The translations under genes were made by a program, and so were the position numbers. The notes under the pieces are model-generated. The model saw only the letters and a list, made by a program, of their open reading frames with translations, was not told the origin of the DNA and did no database searches. Positions 57,485-64,000 of a DNA stretch of 64,000 bases are shown here, one piece after another. Numbering within the stretch: the stretch's first letter is position 1; every line of letters begins with the position of its first letter. The DNA comes from Cryomorphaceae bacterium (lineage in GTDB: Bacteria > Bacteroidota > Bacteroidia > Flavobacteriales > ECT2AJA-044), in contig CP059070.1 in NCBI GenBank assembly GCA_017798125.1, forward strand, positions 2,604,001 to 2,668,000, in the 5' to 3' direction.

Positions 57485-58405
57485 CTAGGCCGCCGCTATC
57501 GGGAGTACCACCGTAAAGGTTGTCCCCTTACCCTGCTCACTCTTTACGCGAAGCTCTCCTCGATGATCCCGTAAATAGTTGATCGAACTACTGATACCCA
57601 ATCCCGTACCTCTCTCTCCGTTGGAGCCAAGGGTACTGTAGTGCTCTGCAGGATTAAGCACTTTGTGCATGGATTCTTCGCTCATTCCCGGCCCCGAATC
57701 GGCAATATGCACGAGGCAATGACCATTCTCGATCGCAGCATGGACAGTCACCTGGCCACCCGACTGCGTAAACTTGAGGGCGTTCTGGTATAGATTGCGA
57801 AAGACAAATGAAAAGGTCTCCGCCTGTCCGTATGCCTGAAGGTCAATGGTTCCGAGCTCAAGCTTGATTTTCTTGTCCTTGCGGTGCTCGTCAAAAAGCC
57901 GAATGGTCCGCTGAATGGCCGGAGCAATGCGAAAGAGCCCCTCCTTTTGGTCCTCAGGGTCGAGCTGGTCCTTGGACCAAACCAAGAGCTCGTTTAAAAA
58001 AGTCAAGAGCTCATCCGTCTGAGCGTCCAGATGATCCAGTAATGGTTGTACCTCGTCCAAGGAGATTTGCCCCGTTCGCAAGGGTTCTATTAAACTCTTT
58101 AAAGACGCAATTGGGCTGCGAACATCGTGTGAAATCAATGAAAAGAGCTTTTTATTCAGCGCATTCAACTCCTCGAGCTCTTGATTCTGCTTCTTAATCA
58201 TCACCACGTAACGACGAATAATAAACGTAATAGAGGGCGCTACAAAGGCGGGAATACTCAAGGATAGGACCCACCCAATCCGAGGGTCAGGCACATCGAC
58301 AAACAGCAAAATGATCCCGTAGGAGATCGCCGATGCCCCTATGGATATAAGGGCCACCCAAAGGGGTTTGGTCAATAAATCGTCTCGCTTATTTAACTCT
58401 TTCAT
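57485..58405 (-). CDS. Membrane sensor histidine kinase
   Basis: Start set at ATG 58405 (MKELNKRDDLLTKP); ATG 58438 is possible and the frame to 58543 would run into the divergent gene. The 306-residue product has two membrane helices (about 17-35 and 43-62), a short coiled linker, HisKA with phospho-accepting H93 (FSLISHDVRSPI), and HATPase_c with an N box (FRNLYQNALKFT), G1 (DSGPGM) and G2 (GTGLGI). It has almost no sensory domain outside the membrane. No response regulator is adjacent. Confidence 0.9.
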   Translation of the reverse strand: MKELNKRDDLLTKPLWVALISIGASAISYGIILLFVDVPDPRIGWVLSLSIPAFVAPSITFIIRRYVVMIKKQNQELEELNALNKKLFSLISHDVRSPIASLKSLIEPLRTGQISLDEVQPLLDHLDAQTDELLTFLNELLVWSKDQLDPEDQKEGLFRIAPAIQRTIRLFDEHRKDKKIKLELGTIDLQAYGQAETFSFVFRNLYQNALKFTQSGGQVTVHAAIENGHCLVHIADSGPGMSEESMHKVLNPAEHYSTLGSNGERGTGLGISSSINYLRDHRGELRVKSEQGKGTTFTVVLPIAAA

Positions 58406-58493
58406 GAACCGCAGTGCGTACCTGACGAATATACGCATATCTCTTTGTACCTTAGAGTAATCCGCCCCGCAAACGGGGCTCAATACAACTACC

Positions 58494-58910
58494 ATGGCCG
58501 GTCTTGTAACGCAACCAACCAATCGCCCCATTGAGGGATTCATTCAATCCATAAATAATGCATCGAAGCAATCGGACAGCCGGGTATTGGTTAAGCTCAT
58601 GGAGGAGATCACCGGTCAGAAAGCCGTGGTATGGGGTAATGAAAAAGTACCCGATTTCCTCATTGGATTTGGTGAATACACCTATACACGTAAAGGGGGA
58701 AAAGAAGAATTCACCTGGTTCCCCGTTGGATTTGCGGCCCGAAAAACCAAAATGACCATCTACCTGAACTTTGATGTAAGTCAAGAGACGGATCTACTTA
58801 AAGAATTAGGCAAGTGCACCTTTGGCAAAGGCTGTCTTTACCTCAACAAACTCGCTGATGTAAACATTGAAGTCCTGAAAAAGCTTATTGCCAAAAGCAC
58901 GACACCATAA
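58494..58910 (+). CDS. DUF1801 protein
   Basis: A 138-residue protein of the DUF1801 family: VTQPTNRPIEGFIQSINNASKQSDSRVLVKLMEEITGQKAVVWGNEKVPDFLIGFGEYTYTRKGGKEEFTWFPVGFAARKTKMTIYL. It matches a subgroup different from the YdhG-like protein at 39372. Function is unknown. It is followed 9 bp later by the DUF5996 gene, probably in the same operon. Confidence 0.87.
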   Translation: MAGLVTQPTNRPIEGFIQSINNASKQSDSRVLVKLMEEITGQKAVVWGNEKVPDFLIGFGEYTYTRKGGKEEFTWFPVGFAARKTKMTIYLNFDVSQETDLLKELGKCTFGKGCLYLNKLADVNIEVLKKLIAKSTTP

Positions 58911-58919
58911 TGCACTCCT

Positions 58920-59828
58920 ATGCGCAACACTCACCACTGGCCTAAAATTGTATTTGAAGACATTGCTCCTACCCTCGCCACGCTCCATCAGTGGATTCAA
59001 ATCATCGGGAAGATTCGGCTCAAAACCATGCCTTGGCAAAACCACTCCTGGCACACAGCCTTGTACATTACGCACAACGGATTTTCTACCCATTCCATAC
59101 CGTACAAGGGAACCACTTTTCAAATCGATCTCGACTTCAAGCACCACGAACTGCTCCTTCAATGTGCGCACACCGATGTACTAAGAATTAAATTGGAACC
59201 CATGAGCGTGGCTCATTTCTATGCTCAGATCATGGAGAAACTGGAAGCGATTGATCTCCCAGTCTCTATCTATGCCCGTCCGAATGAGATGGATCCCGCC
59301 ATTCCCTTCGCTGAAAACACGGATCAATCGGCTTATGATCCAGAAGCGGCTCGGACTATTTGGGAGGCAATGTTGGCCGCGAATGATGTATTCAACCGTT
59401 TTCGAACAGATTTCGTCGGCAAGGCAAGCCCTGTTCATTTGTTCTGGGGCGCCTTTGACCTAGCGGTGACCCGATTCTCTGGAAAATCGGCTCCACTCCA
59501 CCCAGGAGGAATGCCCAACATGCCTCTAGAAGTGATGCAGGAAGCGTATTCGCAAGAGGTAAGCAGTGCCGGTCTTTGGTTGGGGTCCCCGGAGTCTCCG
59601 CATCCGGCCTTCTACGCCTACAGTTATCCGACGGCGGATGATTTCAAGGATCAGCCCATTGAACCGGAGCAGGCCTTTTGGAGCGATGATATGGGAGAAT
59701 TCTTCCTGACGTACGAAGACGTTCAGAGTTCTGAAAACCCAGATCAAACCCTGTACGATTTCTTGCAATCGACCTATCTGGCCGCTGCAAATACCCTCGG
59801 CTGGGACCGATCCCAACTCGAGCGATAA
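58920..59828 (+). CDS. DUF5996 protein
   Basis: A 302-residue protein with the DUF5996 pattern: WPKIVFEDIAPTLATLHQWIQIIGKIRLK, NHSWHTALYITHNGFSTHSIPYKGTTFQIDLDFKHHELLLQ, and VHLFWGAFDLAVTRFSG later, ending FYAYSYPTADDFK. This is a widespread but uncharacterised family; the several His/Trp and Asp positions suggest a binding or hydrolytic site. It starts 9 bp after DUF1801. A pair of overlapping inverted repeats, including a family 2 hairpin, follows its stop. Confidence 0.85.
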   Translation: MRNTHHWPKIVFEDIAPTLATLHQWIQIIGKIRLKTMPWQNHSWHTALYITHNGFSTHSIPYKGTTFQIDLDFKHHELLLQCAHTDVLRIKLEPMSVAHFYAQIMEKLEAIDLPVSIYARPNEMDPAIPFAENTDQSAYDPEAARTIWEAMLAANDVFNRFRTDFVGKASPVHLFWGAFDLAVTRFSGKSAPLHPGGMPNMPLEVMQEAYSQEVSSAGLWLGSPESPHPAFYAYSYPTADDFKDQPIEPEQAFWSDDMGEFFLTYEDVQSSENPDQTLYDFLQSTYLAAANTLGWDRSQLER

Positions 59829-59830
59829 AG

Positions 59831-59869
59831 CCTGGCCCTTGAGGCCACTTATCGGCCCGTAGGGCCAGG
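59831..59869 (+). terminator. Possible terminator/alternative hairpin after the DUF5996 gene
   Basis: CCTGGCCCT (59831-59839) pairs perfectly with AGGGCCAGG (59861-59869), enclosing 21 nt. The right arm overlaps the family 2 hairpin (59854-59866), so the two structures exclude each other. The downstream TCATTTTCC is only weakly T-rich. Confidence 0.55.
59851..59867 (+). repeat. Hairpin repeat family 2, copy 1
   Basis: ATCGGCCCGTAGGGCCA: same length, GTA loop and flanks as family 1. The first two stem bases are changed (GCGCC to GGCCC) and the other arm is compensated (GGCGC to GGGCC). Confidence 0.82.
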
Positions 59870-59976
59870 TCATTTTCCAAATATTCCCTTTGCATTATAC
59901 GAAGGTTCGAAACTAATGCGTTCAAAAAGAGTCCATTAACCCGAACCCTTACCCGTCTATTTCGCATTGGTCCCGG

Positions 59977-61743
59977 ATGTCATCCACAGGGATGACGGTC
60001 ATGAATGAAACCGCTCTAAACCTCATGAATCGGACGATCACTGCTCTTGCTGTATGCCTCAGTTTGGGACTGAGTAGTCAAACCCATTTAGACTTTTTAG
60101 GCGCTGGCCACGACCAGGGTATTCGCGTATTGTCGAGTGATGATGCCGCTGGAGTATCGAGCCGATACGGTACCATTGACGGATTCGAGATTTCAGATCC
60201 CGTGGCCTTGGCAGATGCTTCACGCTTCTTGGCGCAAGCCACCTTGGGATATGACTACGAAACCATGCAAATGGTCGCGGCGATGGGGTTTGAGGCCTGG
60301 ATAGAGGAGCAGTTCTCCCTCCCGCATCAAACCTTTCTGTCCCTTGGCGAATACATCGCCGAAACGGCAGCTGATGATTACTTAGGGATCGCGGAGTTCC
60401 GTTCCACTTGGCTGACCTACAGTCTGACCACTCCTGACCAGCTCCGTCAACGTCTAGCGTACAACTTGAGCGAGTTCTTTGTAGTATCTGGCTTTGGTTC
60501 TGATCTATTTGAAGACTACGGAACCTTGTCTGGCGCTTACTACGACGTCTTGCAGCGAAACGCCTTTGGCAACTACCGAGAACTCTTGGAAGACGTCAGC
60601 CTCAATTCTTCCATGGGGGTCTACCTCAGCCACATGCATAACCCAAAGACGGATTCAATCAACAACATTCACCCAGACGAAAACTATGCCCGCGAAATCA
60701 TGCAGCTCTTTTCTATTGGCCTATATGAGCTGAATCCGGATGGGACAAGAAAGCTGGATGTGAACGGCAATGAGATTCCCACCTACGACAATGAAGACAT
60801 TCGACAATTCGCCAAAATCTTTACGGGTTGGGGCGATGGGGCACCCGATGGCTATTGGGGAAGACCACAAGACGAAGACCCAGACATCTTTGCCATCTAC
60901 CCCATGAGGATGTACGAGGATTACCACGAACCGGGACCTAAAAACCTGTTGAACGGACTTGTTGTTCCCGCGGGTCAGTCCGGAGTTCAAGATTTTAATG
61001 ACGCTCTGGACAACTTGTTCGATCACCCTAATGTGGGGCCATTTTTTGGTCGGGCCTTGATTCAGTTTCTCGTATCCTCGAACCCCAGCCCAGCTTATGT
61101 ACAACGGGTCAATGACGCCTTCGTTGCGAATGCGAATGGGGCACGGGGAGATATGCAGGCGCTCGTGTCGGCAGTCTTGCTTGATCCCGAGGCCCGTACC
61201 TGCAATCCAGAATCACAAACCCAATCTGGAAAGCTTCGGGAACCCTTGTTGCGCTACACGGGATTCTTGCGAGCCTTTAATCCGCAGTGGGATCAAACGG
61301 ACGTCATTTTGGATCAAATGGAACTGTTCAGCGAGCAAATCGGACAGGTCCCCATGTATTCCCCAACGGTATTCAACTTCTTCTTGCCTGACTTTCAACC
61401 TCAAGGTGATATGACGGCGGCTGGCCTGGTGGGCCCAGTTTTCCAAATTCACAATTCCACTACTTCCGTCTCCTTCGTAAACGCAGTGGGTGCTTGGCAC
61501 TTTGATCAGGAATATATCCCTGGGGCTAACCCCTATATGGACTATTCGGATGAAATGACACTCGCCAATGACCCCATTGCCTTGGTAGAGCGACTCAATC
61601 TCATCCTCGCTTGTGGTCAGCTAAGTGCGCGAACAGAGAACATCATCCTCAACGCCATATCTCAACTCGATGACCCAGAAGATCGCCTGAACATGGCCTT
61701 ATACTTGACCATGATCGCCCCCGATTACGCTGTCTTGAAATAA
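59977..61743 (+). CDS. DUF1800 exported protein
   Basis: A 588-residue protein; the first ATG is 59977 but ATG 60025 (MNRTITALAVCLSLGLSSQ) gives a standard signal peptide. DUF1800 pattern: DASRFLAQATLGYDYETMQMVAAMGFEAWIEEQF, RQRLAYNLSEFFVVS, and NYARE-I-MQLFSIGLYELNPDG (about residues 231-252), followed by FAKIFTGWGDG. The family is found with DUF1501 in many Bacteroidota and Planctomycetes. Its function is not established; extracellular polymer handling is often suspected. It is followed 16 bp later by DUF1501. Confidence 0.9.
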   Translation: MSSTGMTVMNETALNLMNRTITALAVCLSLGLSSQTHLDFLGAGHDQGIRVLSSDDAAGVSSRYGTIDGFEISDPVALADASRFLAQATLGYDYETMQMVAAMGFEAWIEEQFSLPHQTFLSLGEYIAETAADDYLGIAEFRSTWLTYSLTTPDQLRQRLAYNLSEFFVVSGFGSDLFEDYGTLSGAYYDVLQRNAFGNYRELLEDVSLNSSMGVYLSHMHNPKTDSINNIHPDENYAREIMQLFSIGLYELNPDGTRKLDVNGNEIPTYDNEDIRQFAKIFTGWGDGAPDGYWGRPQDEDPDIFAIYPMRMYEDYHEPGPKNLLNGLVVPAGQSGVQDFNDALDNLFDHPNVGPFFGRALIQFLVSSNPSPAYVQRVNDAFVANANGARGDMQALVSAVLLDPEARTCNPESQTQSGKLREPLLRYTGFLRAFNPQWDQTDVILDQMELFSEQIGQVPMYSPTVFNFFLPDFQPQGDMTAAGLVGPVFQIHNSTTSVSFVNAVGAWHFDQEYIPGANPYMDYSDEMTLANDPIALVERLNLILACGQLSARTENIILNAISQLDDPEDRLNMALYLTMIAPDYAVLK

Positions 61744-61759
61744 TCTTGAAACCGAAACC

Positions 61760-63172
61760 ATGTCCGAAAAAAGAAAAATGAGTCGTCGCAAATTCCTGGG
61801 CACCATGAGTTGTGCGGCCATCGGCTCCACCACGTTCTACTCGACCTTGTTCAATTTAGGCATGACCAATATTGCCGCCGCACAGTCTCCTCGACCGCGT
61901 GCGGGAATGAATGACTACAAAGCCTTGGTCTGCATCTTACTTGAAGGGGGAAATGATTCCTTCAATATGCTGGTACCGACGGACAATCCGGCCTATCAAG
62001 CGTATGCCCACACGCGCTCGAATCAGGCATTGGCCCTGAACAGCCTGCTCAGCTTGAATCCTCTGGGCGGGAACTCCCCTGCATTGGGCATTCATCCCGC
62101 AATGATCGAGGTGCAACAACTCTTTAACTCCGGCAAGCTAGCGTTCATTAGTAATGTCGGCACCTTGGTAGAACCAACGACTTTATCACAGTTTCTGAAT
62201 GGCTCGGCTCAAATGCCCTTAGGCTTGTTTTCACACGCCGACCAGATTCAGCAGTGGCAAACCTCCGTTCCACAATCACGAGGCGCACTCGGTTGGGGAG
62301 GAAGACTGGCCGATATGCTTCAAAGCATGAATCAGAACCAGAACATCTCTATGAATATTTCGCTTTCAGGTCGGAATGTATTTCAAGCAGGTAATGCCAC
62401 AACGGAATACACCATCACCAACAGCGGGACTGGAAGCGTGGGAATCGAGGGATATAACGGGCCAGATTTCATCCACGAAGTGGGGACCGCTGCCGTGGAC
62501 AGCCTGATGGACCATCACTACAATGACATCTTCAAAAACACCTACGCCAATGTAGTGAGCAACGCGCAGGATACGCATGAAGTCTTTAGTTCGGCTACAG
62601 GTAATATACAACTCAGCACGGCCTTCTCTGAAAATGAACTCTCCCAAAACTTAGCCATGGTGGCCAAAACCATCGGGGCTCGGAACACGCTGGGACTTTC
62701 GCGCCAGACCTTCTTCATCAATTACGGAGGATGGGACCATCACGATGAACTCCTCAACAATCAAAACGCCATGCTCACCGTCGTTAGCAAGGCACTGGGC
62801 GAATTTGAATCTGCTCTTCAAGAATTGGGGGTCGGGGACCAAGTGACCACCTTTTCCATTTCTGACTTTGCCCGAACCCTTACTTCCAATGGAAATGGGA
62901 CCGATCACGGCTGGGGAGGCAATGTCATGGTCATGGGCGGCAATCAAGTAAACGGCGGTCAAATCTATGGCCAGTACCCAGATTTAGCCATCGGTAGTTC
63001 TCTTGATGTTGGGAACGGGGTGCTCATCCCCACCCTTTCGACCGACGAATACTTCGCTGAATTGGCCAAGTGGTTTGGCGTATCGAACAGCGACTTGCTT
63101 TCCATTTTTCCGAACCTATCTAACTTCTATTTACCGAGTTCCACTCCGCCCATTGGATTCATGAATATTTAA
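61760..63172 (+). CDS. DUF1501 Tat-exported protein
   Basis: A 470-residue protein with a twin-arginine signal (SRRKFLGTMSCAAIGST, residues 8-24), then the DUF1501 alkaline-phosphatase-like core: YKALVCILLEGGNDSFNMLVP at about 52-72, GWGGRLADML, and the C-terminal DHGWGGNVMVMGG (about 375-387) metal-site-like region. Tat export implies folding with a cofactor or metal in the cytoplasm. It is paired with DUF1800 upstream and a T9SS protein 10 bp downstream. Confidence 0.92.
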   Translation: MSEKRKMSRRKFLGTMSCAAIGSTTFYSTLFNLGMTNIAAAQSPRPRAGMNDYKALVCILLEGGNDSFNMLVPTDNPAYQAYAHTRSNQALALNSLLSLNPLGGNSPALGIHPAMIEVQQLFNSGKLAFISNVGTLVEPTTLSQFLNGSAQMPLGLFSHADQIQQWQTSVPQSRGALGWGGRLADMLQSMNQNQNISMNISLSGRNVFQAGNATTEYTITNSGTGSVGIEGYNGPDFIHEVGTAAVDSLMDHHYNDIFKNTYANVVSNAQDTHEVFSSATGNIQLSTAFSENELSQNLAMVAKTIGARNTLGLSRQTFFINYGGWDHHDELLNNQNAMLTVVSKALGEFESALQELGVGDQVTTFSISDFARTLTSNGNGTDHGWGGNVMVMGGNQVNGGQIYGQYPDLAIGSSLDVGNGVLIPTLSTDEYFAELAKWFGVSNSDLLSIFPNLSNFYLPSSTPPIGFMNI

Positions 63173-63182
63173 GCCCCCTCCC

Positions 63183-63950
63183 ATGAAAATGAACAAGTTT
63201 ATCGTCACTTTCCTCTGTGTTATGCTCGTCACCGGCTGGGCTCAAGGCCAATGTGTGGAACCGGATGCCTCCATTTGGGATAACCCGTGGCAATCCTGTG
63301 AAGTGAAGCAATGTCCTAATCGCAATCGGGCCGATGGTCATTGGATCATGTACGACTTTGGAGAAATGCGACGGATTTCAAAAATGCACGTTTGGAACAT
63401 CAATGAAACCTCCATCGTGAACCACGGATTCAAAAGCGTCTCTGTAGACTTCTCTTCCAATGGGCGTCATTGGACCGAGCTCGGGACCTACTCTTGGCCT
63501 ATGGCTTCGGGCTCCAACATCTACGGAGGGTTTGAAGGAGCGGATTTCGCCGGCGAATCTGCACGGTACGTCCTTCTATATGCTCACGAAAACTGGGGTG
63601 GTGCATGTTCGGGACTGACTGAGGTCAAGTTCAATTTGATGCGGAACAACGACGATGCTCTGACAGAGTTCTTCAGCGCCATGGAGGATGAGGATGCCCT
63701 ACTCATCTACCCCAATCCTGCTCGAGATCAAGCTTCGCTGGTTTTCCAATCCGCCACCCAAGGCGAAGGGTATATTCAGGTGTTCAACTTCTTGGGACAA
63801 AGAGTCTTCGGTGCTGACCTTGAGGTCTTTGAAGGGCCTAATAGATACACCCTACCCGTAGAAGGTTGGGCCAGTCAGATCTATGTAGTTTCCGTACATG
63901 TTCATGTCGATCAGGAGCCGCTTGTGGGAAAACTAGTGGTCAATCGCTAG
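63183..63950 (+). CDS. Discoidin-like exported protein with T9SS type A sorting domain
   Basis: A 255-residue protein. Signal peptide (MKMNKFIVTFLCVMLVTGWAQG). Residues about 25-160 form a discoidin/F5-8C-like beta domain (WIMYDFGEMRRISKMHVWNINETSIVNHGFKSVSVDFSSNGRHW). Residues about 175-255 form a T9SS type A sorting domain (LLIYPNPARDQASLVFQ...GYIQVFNFLGQRVF, ending GKLVVNR). It should be exported to the surface by the type IX system. It completes the DUF1800-DUF1501 operon and may help bind the substrate of that pair. Confidence 0.9.
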   Translation: MKMNKFIVTFLCVMLVTGWAQGQCVEPDASIWDNPWQSCEVKQCPNRNRADGHWIMYDFGEMRRISKMHVWNINETSIVNHGFKSVSVDFSSNGRHWTELGTYSWPMASGSNIYGGFEGADFAGESARYVLLYAHENWGGACSGLTEVKFNLMRNNDDALTEFFSAMEDEDALLIYPNPARDQASLVFQSATQGEGYIQVFNFLGQRVFGADLEVFEGPNRYTLPVEGWASQIYVVSVHVHVDQEPLVGKLVVNR

Positions 63951-63988
63951 GCATTTCGGTACGAACGGCAAATCCACGAGGGCTACAT

Positions 63989-64000
63989 ATCGGCCCGTAG
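63989..64000 (+). repeat. Hairpin repeat family 2, copy 2, cut by window end
   Basis: ATCGGCCCGTAG, the first 12 bases of the family 2 element, after the T9SS gene. The second arm lies outside the window. Confidence 0.7.

Overview
This is a gene-dense stretch of a Bacteroidota chromosome, most likely a marine-type member of the Flavobacteriales. The evidence is a C-terminal T9SS sorting domain (63183-63950), a DUF1800/DUF1501 pair, many short-signal-peptide lipoproteins with Bacteroidota-style lipoboxes, an LA_2272-type surface protein, a TonB-associated carboxypeptidase-regulatory-like domain, very few Shine-Dalgarno sequences, and promoters of the TTG-N19-TAnnTTTG kind. No rRNA, tRNA, CRISPR array, transposase, phage gene or origin was seen. 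No gene-free gap exceeds about 300 bp.

Layout. 1-5.4 kb: 3' end of a tyrosine phosphatase, two exported proteins, a membrane-anchored AraC regulator and an outer-membrane protein. 5.4-8 kb: SDR, AraC regulator and an OGFOD2-like oxygenase. 8-17.3 kb: exported hydrolases, then two tightly overlapping operons (nitrilase-VOC-GNAT-TlpA and TrpF-like-GNAT-GyrI-HAD), a LOG protein and an alpha/beta hydrolase. 17.3-25.8 kb: SDR-TetR, aldo/keto reductase, an unusual alpha/beta hydrolase-SRPBCC-AraC operon, DUF523, a VOC pseudogene and a second SDR-AraC pair. 26-34 kb: membrane proteins, a theta-type (LCIB-like) carbonic anhydrase with a small partner and a COG0523 zinc chaperone, then DUF1428, YccF, PhzF and CPBP genes. 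34-39.3 kb: a third SDR-AraC pair, a sterol-desaturase-family protein and a PAS histidine kinase. 39.3-47 kb: haloalkane dehalogenase, serine hydrolase, MFS, cupin, surface protein, Crp/Fnr and an AhpD-like protein. 47-58.5 kb: SDR/reductase genes, a DJ-1-like lipoprotein, HxlR regulators, a bestrophin, an arylsulfatase, an epimerase, another SDR, a hotdog protein and a histidine kinase. 58.5-64 kb: DUF1801, DUF5996 and the DUF1800-DUF1501-T9SS export cluster.

Two themes stand out. First, the region is a collection of small oxidoreductase/hydrolase modules, each beside its own one-component regulator (AraC, TetR or HxlR). Several have inverted or direct repeats in the control region that look like cognate operators. 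Four AraC genes are close paralogues sharing a PEHP-containing N-terminus. Second, the intergenic spaces carry a dispersed 17-nt hairpin element, ATCGCGCCGTAGGCGCA (13 intergenic copies plus one inside phzF). A second family, ATCGGCCCGTAGGGCCA, has two stem positions changed on one arm and compensated on the other. That covariation suggests the folded form matters, and this repeat system is the best candidate here for something undescribed.
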